A stretch of DNA of 64,000 nucleotides from Saprospiraceae bacterium (GTDB taxonomy: Bacteria > Bacteroidota > Bacteroidia > Chitinophagales > Saprospiraceae): positions 1-64,000 of the forward strand of contig JAHDGF010000017.1 of NCBI GenBank assembly GCA_020627785.1, written 5' to 3'. Of this stretch, positions 1 through 10,400 are shown piece after piece. Positions within the stretch are counted from its first letter, which is position 1, and each line of letters opens with the position of its first letter. Both the position numbers and the translations under genes were made by a program. The notes beneath the pieces were generated by a model. That model searched no databases and was not told where the DNA came from. It saw only the letters and a list, made by a program, of their open reading frames with translations.

Positions 1-73
1 CACTCAGCTAGACTATGATTATTCTCATGATGTATATCATAAGACGAAACCAAAGTCATCCCAAAAACTGTGA
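1..73 (+). CDS. possible 3' end of an upstream gene (partial)
   Basis: One plus-strand frame is open from base 2 to a TGA at 71-73 and would encode the last 23 residues of a hydrophilic protein tail. The other two plus frames close within the first 20 bases. The stop codon lies inside the palindrome at 70-87, as is common when a terminator follows a gene closely. An open stretch of this length is also quite likely by chance, so this is only a possible gene end. No family can be recognised. Confidence 0.25.
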   Translation, partial: TQLDYDYSHDVYHKTKPKSSQKL

Positions 74-87
74 AATTCAAATTTCAC
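70..87. terminator. 18-bp palindrome, probable terminator of the IS passenger gene
   Basis: Perfect 8-bp arms (GTGAAATT / AATTTCAC) with a 2-base centre. Read on the minus strand, downstream of the gene that ends at 130, the hairpin is followed by AGTTTTTGGG, so it resembles a weak intrinsic terminator. It might instead belong to the left end of the insertion sequence. Confidence 0.4.
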
Positions 88-129
88 GTTTTCACTCATA
101 CTAAATATAGAAATTTTTTATCGAAGCCT

Positions 130-432
130 TTAATCCTTAACACATGTAACGAACCTGTGATATAACTCGGTGATACCTTGCTCTATCTTGTCTCTACGTT
201 CTGAATTTCGATAACTAACATCATTTTTATATCCAAACATTTTAGCTATTTCAGCATAGGTCATGCCGTACTCTTTTTTTATTTCTTTAAAGCTCTTTTT
301 AGGCACTTCACAGGCTTGTTGTATTAGCTGATTAAAGGTTACTCCTTCTGGCAATTTTATATCTTCGTCTGGAATATTTATATCTGGGTTTGCTTCTCTA
401 AGCCGTTTTAGTTCTTCTGGCGATAAGTTCAT
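130..432 (-). CDS. small passenger protein of an IS1595-like element, HTH-like
   Basis: A 100-residue protein whose start overlaps the end of the transposase gene by 35 bases on the same strand, so the two are probably translated from one message. The N-terminus is acidic and charged. Residues about 48-95 are predicted helical and contain a segment reading like a helix-turn-helix (YGMTYAEIAKMFGY), followed by a basic SYRNSERRDKIEQG stretch. This suggests DNA binding, for instance at the element ends or as a repressor, but I do not recognise a named family and no role is shown. The overlap makes it likely to be part of the mobile element rather than a chromosomal gene. Confidence 0.6.
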   Translation of the reverse strand: MNLSPEELKRLREANPDINIPDEDIKLPEGVTFNQLIQQACEVPKKSFKEIKKEYGMTYAEIAKMFGYKNDVSYRNSERRDKIEQGITELYHRFVTCVKD

Positions 433-1351
433 TGTATGTTAATCTCTTTTGACTGTTTGCTAAAGTTACATCAAATCTTGAACCATCTGAAAGCTCTCTT
501 GTGTTAAACCTAAATGTAAACTCATTTACATAGCCTCCTAAGTGTTCATCTGATGCATGAAAGTAAGTTCCGTTTAAACCTCTTTTAAAGTGACTCCAAA
601 AGTTTTCGATGTTATTTGTATGTGCTTCTCCTTTTACATATTCACCTGCTCCATGTGCAACAAATTCTCTATCATATTCTTTATTTAAAGTGTTGTAAGG
701 TCTCCATTCGTCAGTGTAAACTTTTGTTCCCTTGCAAACTTTTTCTTCGATTATAGGCTTTATTGTTTTAGCATCTGTCTTAGCTACTGGAAGTGCAAAA
801 ACTTTACCACCACGCTCAATTATTCCAAGTACAGGTGTCTTAGATTTTGTGCTTCTACCTTGAGCATTTTTAGTCTTTTTATTTGAGTGCTTATTCTTCT
901 CTTTTCCGCCAACATAGGTCTCGTCTATCTCAACTGGTTTATCAAAGCAATTAGGATTTTCTGGTGTATAAACTTCTCTTATTCTATGAAGCATGAACCA
1001 TGCAGTCTTTTGGGTCACTTTTAAATCTCTAGCTAGTTGGTGAGAAGAAACACCTCTTTTGTGAGCAGAGAACATAAAAATAGCGAAGAACCATTTTCTT
1101 AAACTAATCTTAGAGTCATGAAAAATAGTACCAACTCTAACTCCAAATTGTTTTCTGCATCCATAACACTTATATCGCTTGGTTTTCCCTTTTAGTGAGT
1201 TTACTCTATTTGATTTGCAGTAAGGACAAGTAGGTTCGCAATTCCATCTTAGTTTTGCTAGGTATTCTTGACATTTTTGCTCAGTATCGAAGTATGATAC
1301 TATTTCAAAAAAACTATCGAACTCTCTTATTTGCTTTGATGTATTGCACAT
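398..1351 (-). CDS. IS1595-family transposase (ISXO2-like DDE)
   Basis: The protein begins with a zinc-ribbon: CPYC at about residue 43 and a second pair CYGC some 18 residues later. This is the N-terminal DNA-binding module of IS1595 transposases. It is followed by a helical linker and an ISXO2-type catalytic domain with the first Asp in VEIDETYVGG, the second in VYTDEWRPY, and a third acidic site in the NNIENFWSHFKRGL segment. The frame is intact, so the enzyme may be active. The open frame extends to a TTG at 1372, but the ATG at 1351 (MCNTSKQ) is the more likely start. Transcription runs away from the neighbouring DUF6169-like gene. Confidence 0.85.
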   Translation of the reverse strand: MCNTSKQIREFDSFFEIVSYFDTEQKCQEYLAKLRWNCEPTCPYCKSNRVNSLKGKTKRYKCYGCRKQFGVRVGTIFHDSKISLRKWFFAIFMFSAHKRGVSSHQLARDLKVTQKTAWFMLHRIREVYTPENPNCFDKPVEIDETYVGGKEKNKHSNKKTKNAQGRSTKSKTPVLGIIERGGKVFALPVAKTDAKTIKPIIEEKVCKGTKVYTDEWRPYNTLNKEYDREFVAHGAGEYVKGEAHTNNIENFWSHFKRGLNGTYFHASDEHLGGYVNEFTFRFNTRELSDGSRFDVTLANSQKRLTYNELIARRTKTA

Positions 1352-1463
1352 TATATCGTAATTATAGATCAAATATAAGTATATAATTACATATATGCAA
1401 GTAAATACTTACATTAATATATTGAGCTAGCTCTAATTATTGACATTTTGAATGAAATTCACT

Positions 1464-1497
1464 AACTTGCATACAGTAATTTACTGGTATGCAAGTT
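1464..1497. repeat. 34-bp near-perfect inverted repeat
   Basis: The arms AACTTGCATACAGTAA and TTACTGGTATGCAAGTT pair over 16 bp with one bulged G and a single-base centre. The structure lies upstream of the transposase start (minus) and of the 47-codon ORF (plus). On the plus strand a run of five T follows after a few bases. It could be a terminator, an operator shared by the divergent genes, or part of the IS end. A weaker related palindrome lies at about 1395-1415. Confidence 0.55.
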
Positions 1498-1580
1498 AAG
1501 AGGTTTTTACCCTCAATATTACTTATAGGAACTTTTACTTGATTTATTGAGTTTTGCAAAGTACATTAGTATCATATATT

Positions 1581-1724
1581 GTGAAGACAACAATTAAAAT
1601 ATCAAAAGACAGTCCTTCGTTTCCTTTATTCCAAAAAATAAAAGAAAACAAGGAGAAAGCCTTAGAGGATATTAGAAAAGGAAAGTTTTCTGAAATCAAA
1701 AAGAAGGCTAAAAAAATTAACTAA
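1581..1724 (+). CDS. small basic protein upstream of DUF6169-like gene
   Basis: A GTG-initiated frame of 47 residues, rich in lysine (about a third of residues), with no cysteine, no signal peptide and a helical pattern throughout. It ends 16 bases before the DUF6169-like gene on the same strand, so the two could form a small operon. The family is not recognised. The lysine-rich composition would suit a nucleic-acid or acidic-protein partner, but that is a guess. Coding status is uncertain because of the short length and non-ATG start. Confidence 0.4.
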   Translation: MKTTIKISKDSPSFPLFQKIKENKEKALEDIRKGKFSEIKKKAKKIN

Positions 1725-1740
1725 TCACAACCTAAATTTT

Positions 1741-2259
1741 GTGATTAGCACACCTACCCACTACCCAACATCTAGATATCAATACGAAAAAACTATCTAC
1801 TGCGAATTTCTTACTGATTACGATGTACCTTACTTGATTCAATTTGTTGATAGTTCTGATTACCTGAATCATAATGGACTAATATTATCTGAAATGATTT
1901 TCGATAAACAAGATTATTCTATTCCTTCTCCAAATGATCCAAAAGTATTTGCAACTATTATTAACGAGGCCAATTGGATGATTAATAATAATAGTATGAT
2001 TGCTTGTATATGCAGCAATAAAGACAAACTATCGGCATGCAGACATAGATTATTTCGGAGTCACCTTAAAAGGTCACGTGGAGTTATTGCTTATGATGTT
2101 GTAGTAAATGTTGTTGGAGGTTTTCAAGATTATGTTTTCGTATTCTTTAAGCATGGTAATGGAGTTTACGAAAATTATGTAGACAAAAACCTAAGCTCCT
2201 TGCTAAGTGATTTAGTGAAAAGAGACAATCGAAAAAACATCTCAATATCAATGATTTAA
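1741..2259 (+). CDS. DUF6169-like protein
   Basis: A soluble 172-residue protein starting at GTG, with no signal peptide or membrane segment. Its order of features matches what I recall of the DUF6169 family of Bacteroidota: an N-terminal YEKTIYCEF strand, a central segment with a long helix and an ICSNKDKLSACRHRLFRSHL motif resembling the family's 'YTCD...D.KEAARRRLF' block, then IAYDVVVN and a YVFVFFKH strand. The function of that family is unknown to me. The preceding 47-codon ORF may be a partner. The stop codon is followed after only three bases by the same reading frame of a T9SS cargo gene, an unusually abrupt junction. Confidence 0.5.
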   Translation: MISTPTHYPTSRYQYEKTIYCEFLTDYDVPYLIQFVDSSDYLNHNGLILSEMIFDKQDYSIPSPNDPKVFATIINEANWMINNNSMIACICSNKDKLSACRHRLFRSHLKRSRGVIAYDVVVNVVGGFQDYVFVFFKHGNGVYENYVDKNLSSLLSDLVKRDNRKNISISMI

Positions 2260-2262
2260 AAC

Positions 2263-3444
2263 TTGGGTTACACACCTATATCACTGCCAAAATTAATTCA
2301 ATTCAACCGAGCTAATGGAGAAGAGAAATTTATAGGAGAGGTTTCTAATTATCCTTACCGATTCCTACATACACATAACGAAAGCACGTACATCACGCTT
2401 GACAAAAACTATTATGCGACCACTGATGGTTTGTTAATAGATTTAGAACTACCTGAATACTATGATTTAAACATGGAAGTCCTAGGCCAAGATCTTTATT
2501 TTATAACAGATAGAAATCTTTTAAAAATAAACGGTTCAAATGTTGAAATAACATACGAGGTGGGTGAATTTATCTTTGGTGCATTTCAAAAATGGGGTGA
2601 CTATCTTATAGTCAATGAATTTGGAGATTGGTCAACAACATTGTACTCTACAGATGGAGAAATTTGGAATAAGATCCCTACTGAGGAAGGACAAGTAACA
2701 AAACTGATCAACGATTCATATGTTTATATCTACAACAAAGAAGTCCAACCCTTTGAGTCAATCAAATTTATAAATGTAAGCACAGGAGTAGAAACCTTGA
2801 TCCCAGAGCAATACACAGAGTTTAATTTTTATGAGACTTTCAAACATCAAAATCGAATTTTCTTGCTAGCAAATTCTACTAACTTTTCTAGCACATTAGT
2901 ACATCTTTTTGAATTAAAATCGGACGACAATAGTCTTATAAAGATAACTGACTATGAAACAAATAGAATTCAAGCGCAGAGTAAATCAGTACAAGATTTA
3001 AACAAATCAATACTATATTCAGGCAATAGAATTTTCTTCATCAATGAGGACGTTCAACTAGAGGACTTAAGTCAAAATATTTATGGAGACAGCAAGGCAG
3101 ATATTGTATCTGATGAAAATTATTTCTATTTCATTGCTTTAGATCCATCAATAGGACGTCAAATCTATTCTGTAAAAAATGAAAATTCCGTAGGGTCCTC
3201 TGATTACAATTTTCCGGTGAAAGATATTCAAGTATACCCAAATCCAACAAATTCTGCAATACGCTATGAATATGACTTTAAGTCAAACTTCAAGTACTCA
3301 ATTATAGACAGCAAAGGTCAGATAATTTCCAATGGGCTTGTTGGTGAATTAATAGATGTAAGTCGATTGACATCTGGAATGTACACACTAATTCTTGAGT
3401 CAAATGATGGCTACCATTCCGTTTCTAAATTTATAAAAATTTAG
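2263..3444 (+). CDS. T9SS type A sorting-domain protein, probably 5'-truncated
   Basis: The C-terminal 70 residues (about 322-393) form a type A sorting domain: VYPNPT, a strand-rich core, then SGMYTLILES and a terminal SVSKFIKI strand. The rest is beta-rich with repeated aromatic and Asp/Asn strands (YFITDRNLLKI, NRIFLLANST, NRIFFINED), suggesting a propeller-like secreted body. T9SS cargo needs a Sec signal peptide, yet none is present. The frame opens at a TTG three bases after the preceding stop and begins in the middle of what looks like folded sequence. The first ATG is near residue 71. I infer that the 5' part was lost by insertion or deletion of the accessory patch to the left, so the product is probably not exported. 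Confidence 0.6.
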   Translation: MGYTPISLPKLIQFNRANGEEKFIGEVSNYPYRFLHTHNESTYITLDKNYYATTDGLLIDLELPEYYDLNMEVLGQDLYFITDRNLLKINGSNVEITYEVGEFIFGAFQKWGDYLIVNEFGDWSTTLYSTDGEIWNKIPTEEGQVTKLINDSYVYIYNKEVQPFESIKFINVSTGVETLIPEQYTEFNFYETFKHQNRIFLLANSTNFSSTLVHLFELKSDDNSLIKITDYETNRIQAQSKSVQDLNKSILYSGNRIFFINEDVQLEDLSQNIYGDSKADIVSDENYFYFIALDPSIGRQIYSVKNENSVGSSDYNFPVKDIQVYPNPTNSAIRYEYDFKSNFKYSIIDSKGQIISNGLVGELIDVSRLTSGMYTLILESNDGYHSVSKFIKI

Positions 3445-3470
3445 AAACTTCATTCTGCAATAATTAAATA

Positions 3471-3520
3471 AAAAAAGCAATAAAATCACAAATATAATTT
3501 TGTGTTTTTATTGCTTTTTT
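3471..3520. terminator. bidirectional intrinsic terminator between convergent genes
   Basis: AAAAAAGCAATAAAA and its complement TTTTTATTGCTTTTTT flank a second pairing (CACAAA / TTTGTG) around a short AT loop. The A-run on one side and T-run on the other give a U-tract in both directions. It lies between the plus-strand T9SS cargo gene and the minus-strand PorP/SprF gene. Confidence 0.8.
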
Positions 3521-3545
3521 AAATTTCATCTTTCATAAAAAATTA

Positions 3546-4427
3546 TCAATACATCAAGCATCCCAGCTGCAACTCAAAGGTATTATTGGATACCGTACGC
3601 AATTGACTCAACGTAAAATCATAGCCTAAGCCCAATTGAAAGCGCTCATCCACTAACCATCCAAAGCCAAGGACCAAAGCGTCTTCCCATCGATATTGAA
3701 TCGATGGAGAAAATTGATCATAAATCCAGACTATTAAGCCTAGCTTCGTCTGCACTGGAACCGATGATTCAAATTTAAAAAGTAAGGTCGGCTCTATCTG
3801 GATGTCATCAAAATCGTCACCTAATTTAAAGGATGCGTGTGCATAATAATGTCTTTGCTTGAAGCGATTAGAATCTTCTGAGCTAAAGGCAAAAAAGGCA
3901 GGCGAACCAAAACCGATGCGGAGACTTTCATCATGAAGCATGATCCCAAATCCTGCACTGAACACAGATACCGGATCACTCACATTATCATATATATCAC
4001 CAGCATCAACATTTCTTACCTGCGTAAAATCATTTCCAAAACGACTGTAACTTGTACTAATGCCAGCATTAATAAAACCTTCTCGCAATCGAATTCGATA
4101 GCTGTAGTTTCCAGAAACTTGCCATTTTGAATCGACACCAATTTGGTCATTAAAAAGAGATAGACCTAAACCAATGTTGTAGTCCTCCATGAAATGCTCA
4201 ACGATACCATTATACGTTGTGGGAGCACCTTCAAAACCAAACCACTGATTCCGAAAATTAAACATGGCAGAACTTTTGACCTCCTGATCAGCAAAGGCAC
4301 CGGCAGATGAAGGATTGAAATTTAAGAGACTGTATCGCTCATTAGACAAATGAAATTCTTGCTGGGCGACCACATTTGCGAAAGCGATAAAAAATATATT
4401 TATTATTAAAAAAATTGTTTTCATCAT
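3546..4427 (-). CDS. PorP/SprF family type IX secretion system membrane protein
   Basis: A 293-residue protein with a clear signal peptide (cleavage after about residue 21, ANVVAQ). It opens with the family hallmark QEFHLSNERYSLLNFNPSSAGAF and a RNQWFGFEGAPTTYNG motif. The remainder alternates amphipathic strands ending in an aromatic C-terminus (LGCLMY), as expected of an outer-membrane beta-barrel. PorP/SprF proteins act with the T9SS and are often paired with one specific CHU_C-type cargo. In Flavobacterium, SprF is needed for surface delivery of the adhesin SprB. Here the gene follows the giant CHU_C protein by 55 bases on the same strand, so it is very likely the dedicated partner of that protein. 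A GC-rich inverted sequence (GGGCGC...GCGCCC) lies in the gap. Confidence 0.9.
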   Translation of the reverse strand: MMKTIFLIINIFFIAFANVVAQQEFHLSNERYSLLNFNPSSAGAFADQEVKSSAMFNFRNQWFGFEGAPTTYNGIVEHFMEDYNIGLGLSLFNDQIGVDSKWQVSGNYSYRIRLREGFINAGISTSYSRFGNDFTQVRNVDAGDIYDNVSDPVSVFSAGFGIMLHDESLRIGFGSPAFFAFSSEDSNRFKQRHYYAHASFKLGDDFDDIQIEPTLLFKFESSVPVQTKLGLIVWIYDQFSPSIQYRWEDALVLGFGWLVDERFQLGLGYDFTLSQLRTVSNNTFELQLGCLMY

Positions 4428-4482
4428 TTAAGTTTTAAACGGGCGCAGAAGCTTTCCGCGCCCGAATGAATTAATCAAATAC

Positions 4483-7400
4483 CTATCTTCTTATATCAAG
4501 AAAACTATGTATCAACTTAGCATTATCATCATTGTAACCGACAACCATGTAGTAGGTCCCATCTGGAAGTTCTTCACCACTCATTGATGTTCCACCCCAC
4601 TCATTATTGTATTCTCCATTTGAGAAAACCAATTGCCCCCAGCGGTTGTAAACCTTTATTCCAACCTCTGGACATTCAGGTCCAGTCTCAATTCTTAGTA
4701 GATCGTTTAAGCCATCACCATTTGGTGTTAAACCATTCGGGATAAGCAAGGCATCTACATCACATCCATCCAAAGGGTTGTTACATACCACGTCTATGTC
4801 TTGACAATACTGATCTACCCAACAATACGCTCCTTCCAAATCGCCTTCTCCAATATCCATACAAACTGTGTACGTTCCTGAACTGGTATAAGTATGACTC
4901 CAAACTCCGTTAGCGTTTACAGCCGTCGTATCGATCATCGATCCATCACCCCAATCAGGTTCCGTCATCAACAACCAATGACAAGAATCAAATTGAGAGG
5001 TCTCAATTGTCACTGAACAATCACCCAGACTAAAGTCAAATCCGAGCGCCACTGAATCCGCAAAGGCTTGTTGATCTTGGCAACAGGTATTACAATCCTC
5101 TACAACAAAACAACTCGCATCTGTGGTTGCACAACACCAACTCGGTTGTTCGCCCGCTTCTAAATCTTCGAGGTGAGCGACCACATTAAAGCATACTGTA
5201 TCCTCTGGCATAACGCCAATGTACTCTACACAAATCCAATCAGAAGTATCGCCATGCATGAGTGTTGGAATTCCTAAAGGAGTGTTTAAGAATGCTGCTC
5301 CACTCGGTAATACATTTATTAGATCAATTGAATTTATATCAAAAATTGGGTGCGTATAATTCGCTATTCGGAAACAATAATTTCGATCTTCACAAGACAG
5401 AGAGTCGGCAACTATCACGATACATTCAGGTGGACAGAAATCTCCACAAGCAATGTCAAGACAGACCGGCTCAGAAGATGCACAACACCAGGTAGGGATA
5501 TCCCCTTGAGTAACATCTTCATTGTGCCCCACAACATAGAAACACAATTCTTCACCATCTGCAATCCCAACATACCCCACACAAATCCAATCAGAGGTCG
5601 CTCCCGGCGCCAAGGCTGGAATCGAAATAGGATTCGGTGAAAGTGAAGTGCCTGCTGGAGTGATTCCAATCAAATCAATAGACTGAATCACAAAACCTGG
5701 ACTTGTATTATTCGTCACCTTTATACAGATCGTCTCATCATCACAATTCAATTGAGTATCGGCGATAATGAAACATCTCTCAGGATCTTGCCAGTTATCG
5801 CAGGTCAGATCAAAATCTTCACTACACAGCTCAATACAATTATCCATATCATCAGCCCACAACCAACTAATTGTTACCGTAAAAGGATTAACATTGGCGC
5901 TGTTGCAAATACTAAAGATATCTACCCCACCCAACGGTACGTACGCACCCGTTGGATATACCTCCGCAACTGTAGATGAAATTTGCTGAATATACCAGCC
6001 ATTCAATGCTTGCAATTGTGTAATGGTCGTTGAGGCGTTAGCAATAACTCGGACCCCTTTGAAATACTGATCACAGTAATCGTTGTTTATTGAGCCCAAG
6101 AAACAACACTCTTCGCCTGTTATCGGATCAGGTACTAAATCAACACTTATATCATCACATACATCTGGAACGTTAGGGCAGCTAGAACAGTCTATATTGA
6201 TGCATACCTCCATCGAAGAAGCACAACACCAAGTTGGATTATTCCCCTGAGTGATGTCTTCATTATGGCCGACAACATAAAAACATAAATCATCCCCATC
6301 TGCAATTCCACCATACCCTACACAAATCCAATCGGAAGTCGCTCCTGGCCCTAGCGCAGGAATCGAAATAGGATTCGGTGAAAGTGAAGTACCTGCTGGA
6401 GTGATCCCAATCAAATCAATAGACTGAATTACGAAGCCTGGACTTGTATTATTCGTCACCTTCAAACAAATCGTTTCATCATCACAAATCACCTGTGTAT
6501 CAGCGATGATAAAACATCCGTCGGGGTCTTGCCAATCATCACAGGTCAAATCAAAGTCTTCGCTACACACCTCAACACAGTTATTCATGTCATCTTCCCA
6601 CAGCCAACTTACCGTAATCGTAAACGGATTAATATTGGCGCTGTTGCAAATACTAAAGATATCTACAAGACCCAATGGAACATATAGACCAGAAGGATAT
6701 ACTTCAGCAACTGTTGATGAAATCTGTTGTATATACCAACCATTCAAGGCCTGCAATTGCGTAATGGTTGTTGATGAATTTGCAGTGACTCTTACACCTT
6801 TGAAATATTGCGCACAGTAATCATTATTCACGGAACCAAGAAAGCAACACTCCTCCCCTGTTATTGGATCAGATACTAAGTTCACACTTATATCATCACA
6901 AATATTAGGATCAATAGGACAAGGATCTGGACAGTCATCATCAATCTCGATAAAATACTTTTCATCATCAACACAACACCAGGTGATTGGCTCGCCAGCA
7001 GGTAAGTCCGCTTCATGTCCTACCAATAGAAAACATAAATCTGGGTTTCCTAAAGCATCGTAGTTAATACAGATCCATTCAGAAGTATCTCCTGACACTA
7101 GTGGATTGATCGAATACGGATTAGGAGTCATGCTTGCACCTGTCGGAGACAGTTGAATAAATTCAACAGATTTTATAATTATCTCTGGCGAAGTTGTATT
7201 TATCACCCGCATACAATAGATGTCATTGAGGCAATCAATGGAGTCTTGTACAATCTCCAGACAACCGCCAGGATTCCCAACACAGGTAACATTGAAATTC
7301 TCAATACAGTCTGACAAACAATTTCCATTTCCATCATCGTACAACCAAGAAACATCAACGCTAATAACACTGCCGTCATTCATCAAACAAAGTCTAAATA

Positions 7401-10400
7401 TGTCTTCACTTCCAAGGCCTACCATACCAGTCGGAGGATAAACTTCAGCCACCTGAGGACCAAGCTGATTAATGACCCAACCATTTAAAGTTTGAATCTG
7501 AGCAATGGTAGCAGGTGATGAAACAGTCACTGCGATACCTTTATAATAAGTATCACAATATTGATTATCTATCGTTGCTGTAAAACAACACTGATCACCT
7601 ACCAGTGGGTCAGCAGTAAAATCCACATCTACCTGATCACAGGCATTTACATCTGGATCACAACAATCTGGAATGACTATAAATATGGTGCAAGGTGCAC
7701 ACGGTGCATCGTCTCCACAATTGGCATTTATGCGTAATTCATAGGTTCCTGGACCTGAGGAAAGTGGATCAACGCCTGGGGAAAGATCCCAGGTCTCATT
7801 TATGTTAGTACCAGATCCTGCATTTCCAAAACATGGTGCGACACAATGACCTCCAACCTTGGTCATTGACCAATCATAATTAGGCGTACATCCATCTCCA
7901 GTGCACATGAAGGAACTCATAAAGCTGAAGTCAAATTCACAGGCAGGCAGTGTTATCGTCGCACCGCAATTAATGTTGGTCTGGCTACCCCAGCTACCAG
8001 AAATTGTCGCTGGGTTCCAGCCTTCACAACTACATTCATCTTCACATAAAACATCAACTGGCACACATATATCTTTGGTCCAACAGGTATCACCATCCGA
8101 GCTACCTTCAAATATGGTCGCTGATATTTTATAGTTCCCAGATTGTAGGTAGGTGTAAGTCCAGCAACCATTCGCAGGACTGATGGCTGGTAAATTAATC
8201 CCACCATCGCCAAAATCTGGACTCGCATAAGTCATCCAATGACAGGTATCAAACTGCGTTGCCTTAACCGTTACCTCACAACCATCAATCGTTACATCCC
8301 AACCCAAATCTACGAGATCACAAAAGGCTTGTTCGTCTTGACAGCAATCGCTTCCGCAATCAACATCAACTGGCACACAGAGTTCTTTGGTCCAACAGGT
8401 ATCTCCATCCGAGCTACCTTCAAATATGGTCGCTGATATTTTATAGTTCCCGGATTGCAAGTAGGTGTAAGTCCAGCAACCATTCGCAGGACTGATGGCC
8501 GGCAGATTAGTCCCACCATCTCCAAAATCAGGACTTGCATAATACATCCAATGACAGGTATCAAACTGTGTTGCCTTTACCGTCACCTCACAACCATCAA
8601 TCGTTACATCCCAACCTAAGTCTACCAAGTCGCAGAATGCTTGTTCGTCTTGACAGCAATCATCAACCACAAGAGCACCACAACTTGTGAACGAAAGATC
8701 ATCAATCGCAACATCTCCAAAGGTAGGCGCTAACTCAACATTAAATATTTCAATCGTGGCACTTGGTGTCCCAGAAGGTGCCACCCAAGAACCAGTAAGA
8801 GTTACCCATTGATCAGGCAATTGAGTGATGGCCATTGCAGGAACAATAACGTCTGTTCCATTAATCCTCACCTCTATGCTAGGCGGTACAAATTCATTTA
8901 AATTTAGAGTAACTAAATTATTCACTTTCATACAGAAGGTGTGAAGATCACCTGGAGTTACAGGGACTGTCTGTCTCCAAATAGCCCCATTAAATGGTCC
9001 ATCAGCAACAAGCATTTGTCCAGTTATCCCATTGGTAGGATCAACAGCAGCCCAGTTGGGGTTTCCTAAGAAAGTACTTCGTCTAATATCGTACTGGCCA
9101 GAAGTTAATACTGGAGGTCCGACGGTATAATCAGAACTAAAGCCTATATTCCCACCTTCAAAATCTCCGTTGCTTAACAACTCAGTTGGAGTACTTCCTG
9201 AAGGGCATTCATCACAGATGCTCCCTAAAGGTGGACAAGGTGGATCAACCGTGAAGCAGGTATCTTTAGAAAAACAAGGAAGCAGTTCATTGATGACATT
9301 GTTCCATCGCTGTATAGAAATACAAATTTCTTCAGGTCCATTGGTTATCGGCACACACAATTCATCACCAGGAGAAGGAGTGCTTGATGAACCATCCGGC
9401 AAGGTTACCACAACCGCATCACAACTATCTAAGGAATCAAAATCAAAAATGACCTTACAATCCTCAGTTGTATAATTAATCAAGTCATCAAAATAATCGC
9501 AGAAAGCTTCCTCGGTTACATCGCAACAATTCGGCATTGATCCACAAGGAGGGATCGGTATGGTATCACATTTACTTTCAAAACAACAATCCCCTGTTGC
9601 CATGTTTTGCAATCGATATCCAAATATGAAATCTGAATAATTGGTCTGTGGGAAAGGTGTCCCTACCAGACAGGTCGTTATAGTTCTACTTTGATTAGGC
9701 CCTAAGGGTGGGCTCAAGGTAATAACTGGTCCACTAGGAAATGGCACATAATTAAATGGATCATTTTTCACTTCCAAATGAAGCTTATCTGCTACAAAGG
9801 CTGGATTAGAAGTGTTGGTCACCGTAAAAGTGTATCTGTATTTACTACTATCAGGAACACATTCTAAAATCGGATCAGAAGTAATCAAACAAAAATTATC
9901 TGAATCACCGCAGTCTGTTTCAAAGGAATCCGTACAAGCAATTACCTCCTCTCCCGTCAAAGGATCGATGGCATACCATCGGAATTCAATGACCGGGTCT
10001 ATGGTGACCGTAGTTATTTTATCTAAACAAAAATCTAGTAAGCCAGGATAAAAAGGCTGATCCATCGTTCCAGTATTCGGTCGCATGCAGATGCTATTAC
10101 TTGTCGAAGTAACGGTCCAGAATCCTGCATAATTTCCGCCAATGATGTGAGACCCAAAACAAACACCAGGTGTCGAAATTATGGCTTCGAATTTAGTGAA
10201 GTAACCCGTCTGACATTCATTCTCAACATCGATTGAATAACAGCACTCATCCGGCTCACCAATTTTTATCGGAACCACTCTATTGTCTTCACATAGATCA
10301 CAACAGGGTTCAATGTCTTTGCATATTTCCATTGGCGTATGACAGCATTCCGTTTTATCAACACTGATCACACCTATTTTAAAACAGACACTATCTGGTC

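Larger units (their letters stand above)
130..1351. mobile_element. IS1595-like insertion sequence (ends not resolved)
   Basis: The unit consists of the transposase and the overlapping passenger gene. I could not find convincing terminal inverted repeats with a flanking target duplication. The best match (70-79 against 1453-1462, 9 of 10 bases) has no matching 8-bp flanks. The coordinates therefore span only the genes, and the real element must be somewhat longer on both sides. Confidence 0.65.

Noticed and set aside
70-1462. GTGAAATTCA (70-79) and TGAAATTCAC (1453-1462) as IS terminal inverted repeats
   Set aside because: Only 9 of 10 bases match, similarity ends inside, and the flanking 8-mers do not form a target duplication.
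5433-8662. Repeats as a CRISPR array or intergenic satellite
   Set aside because: Units are 312 and 741 bp, multiples of three, contiguous without spacers, and encode domains.
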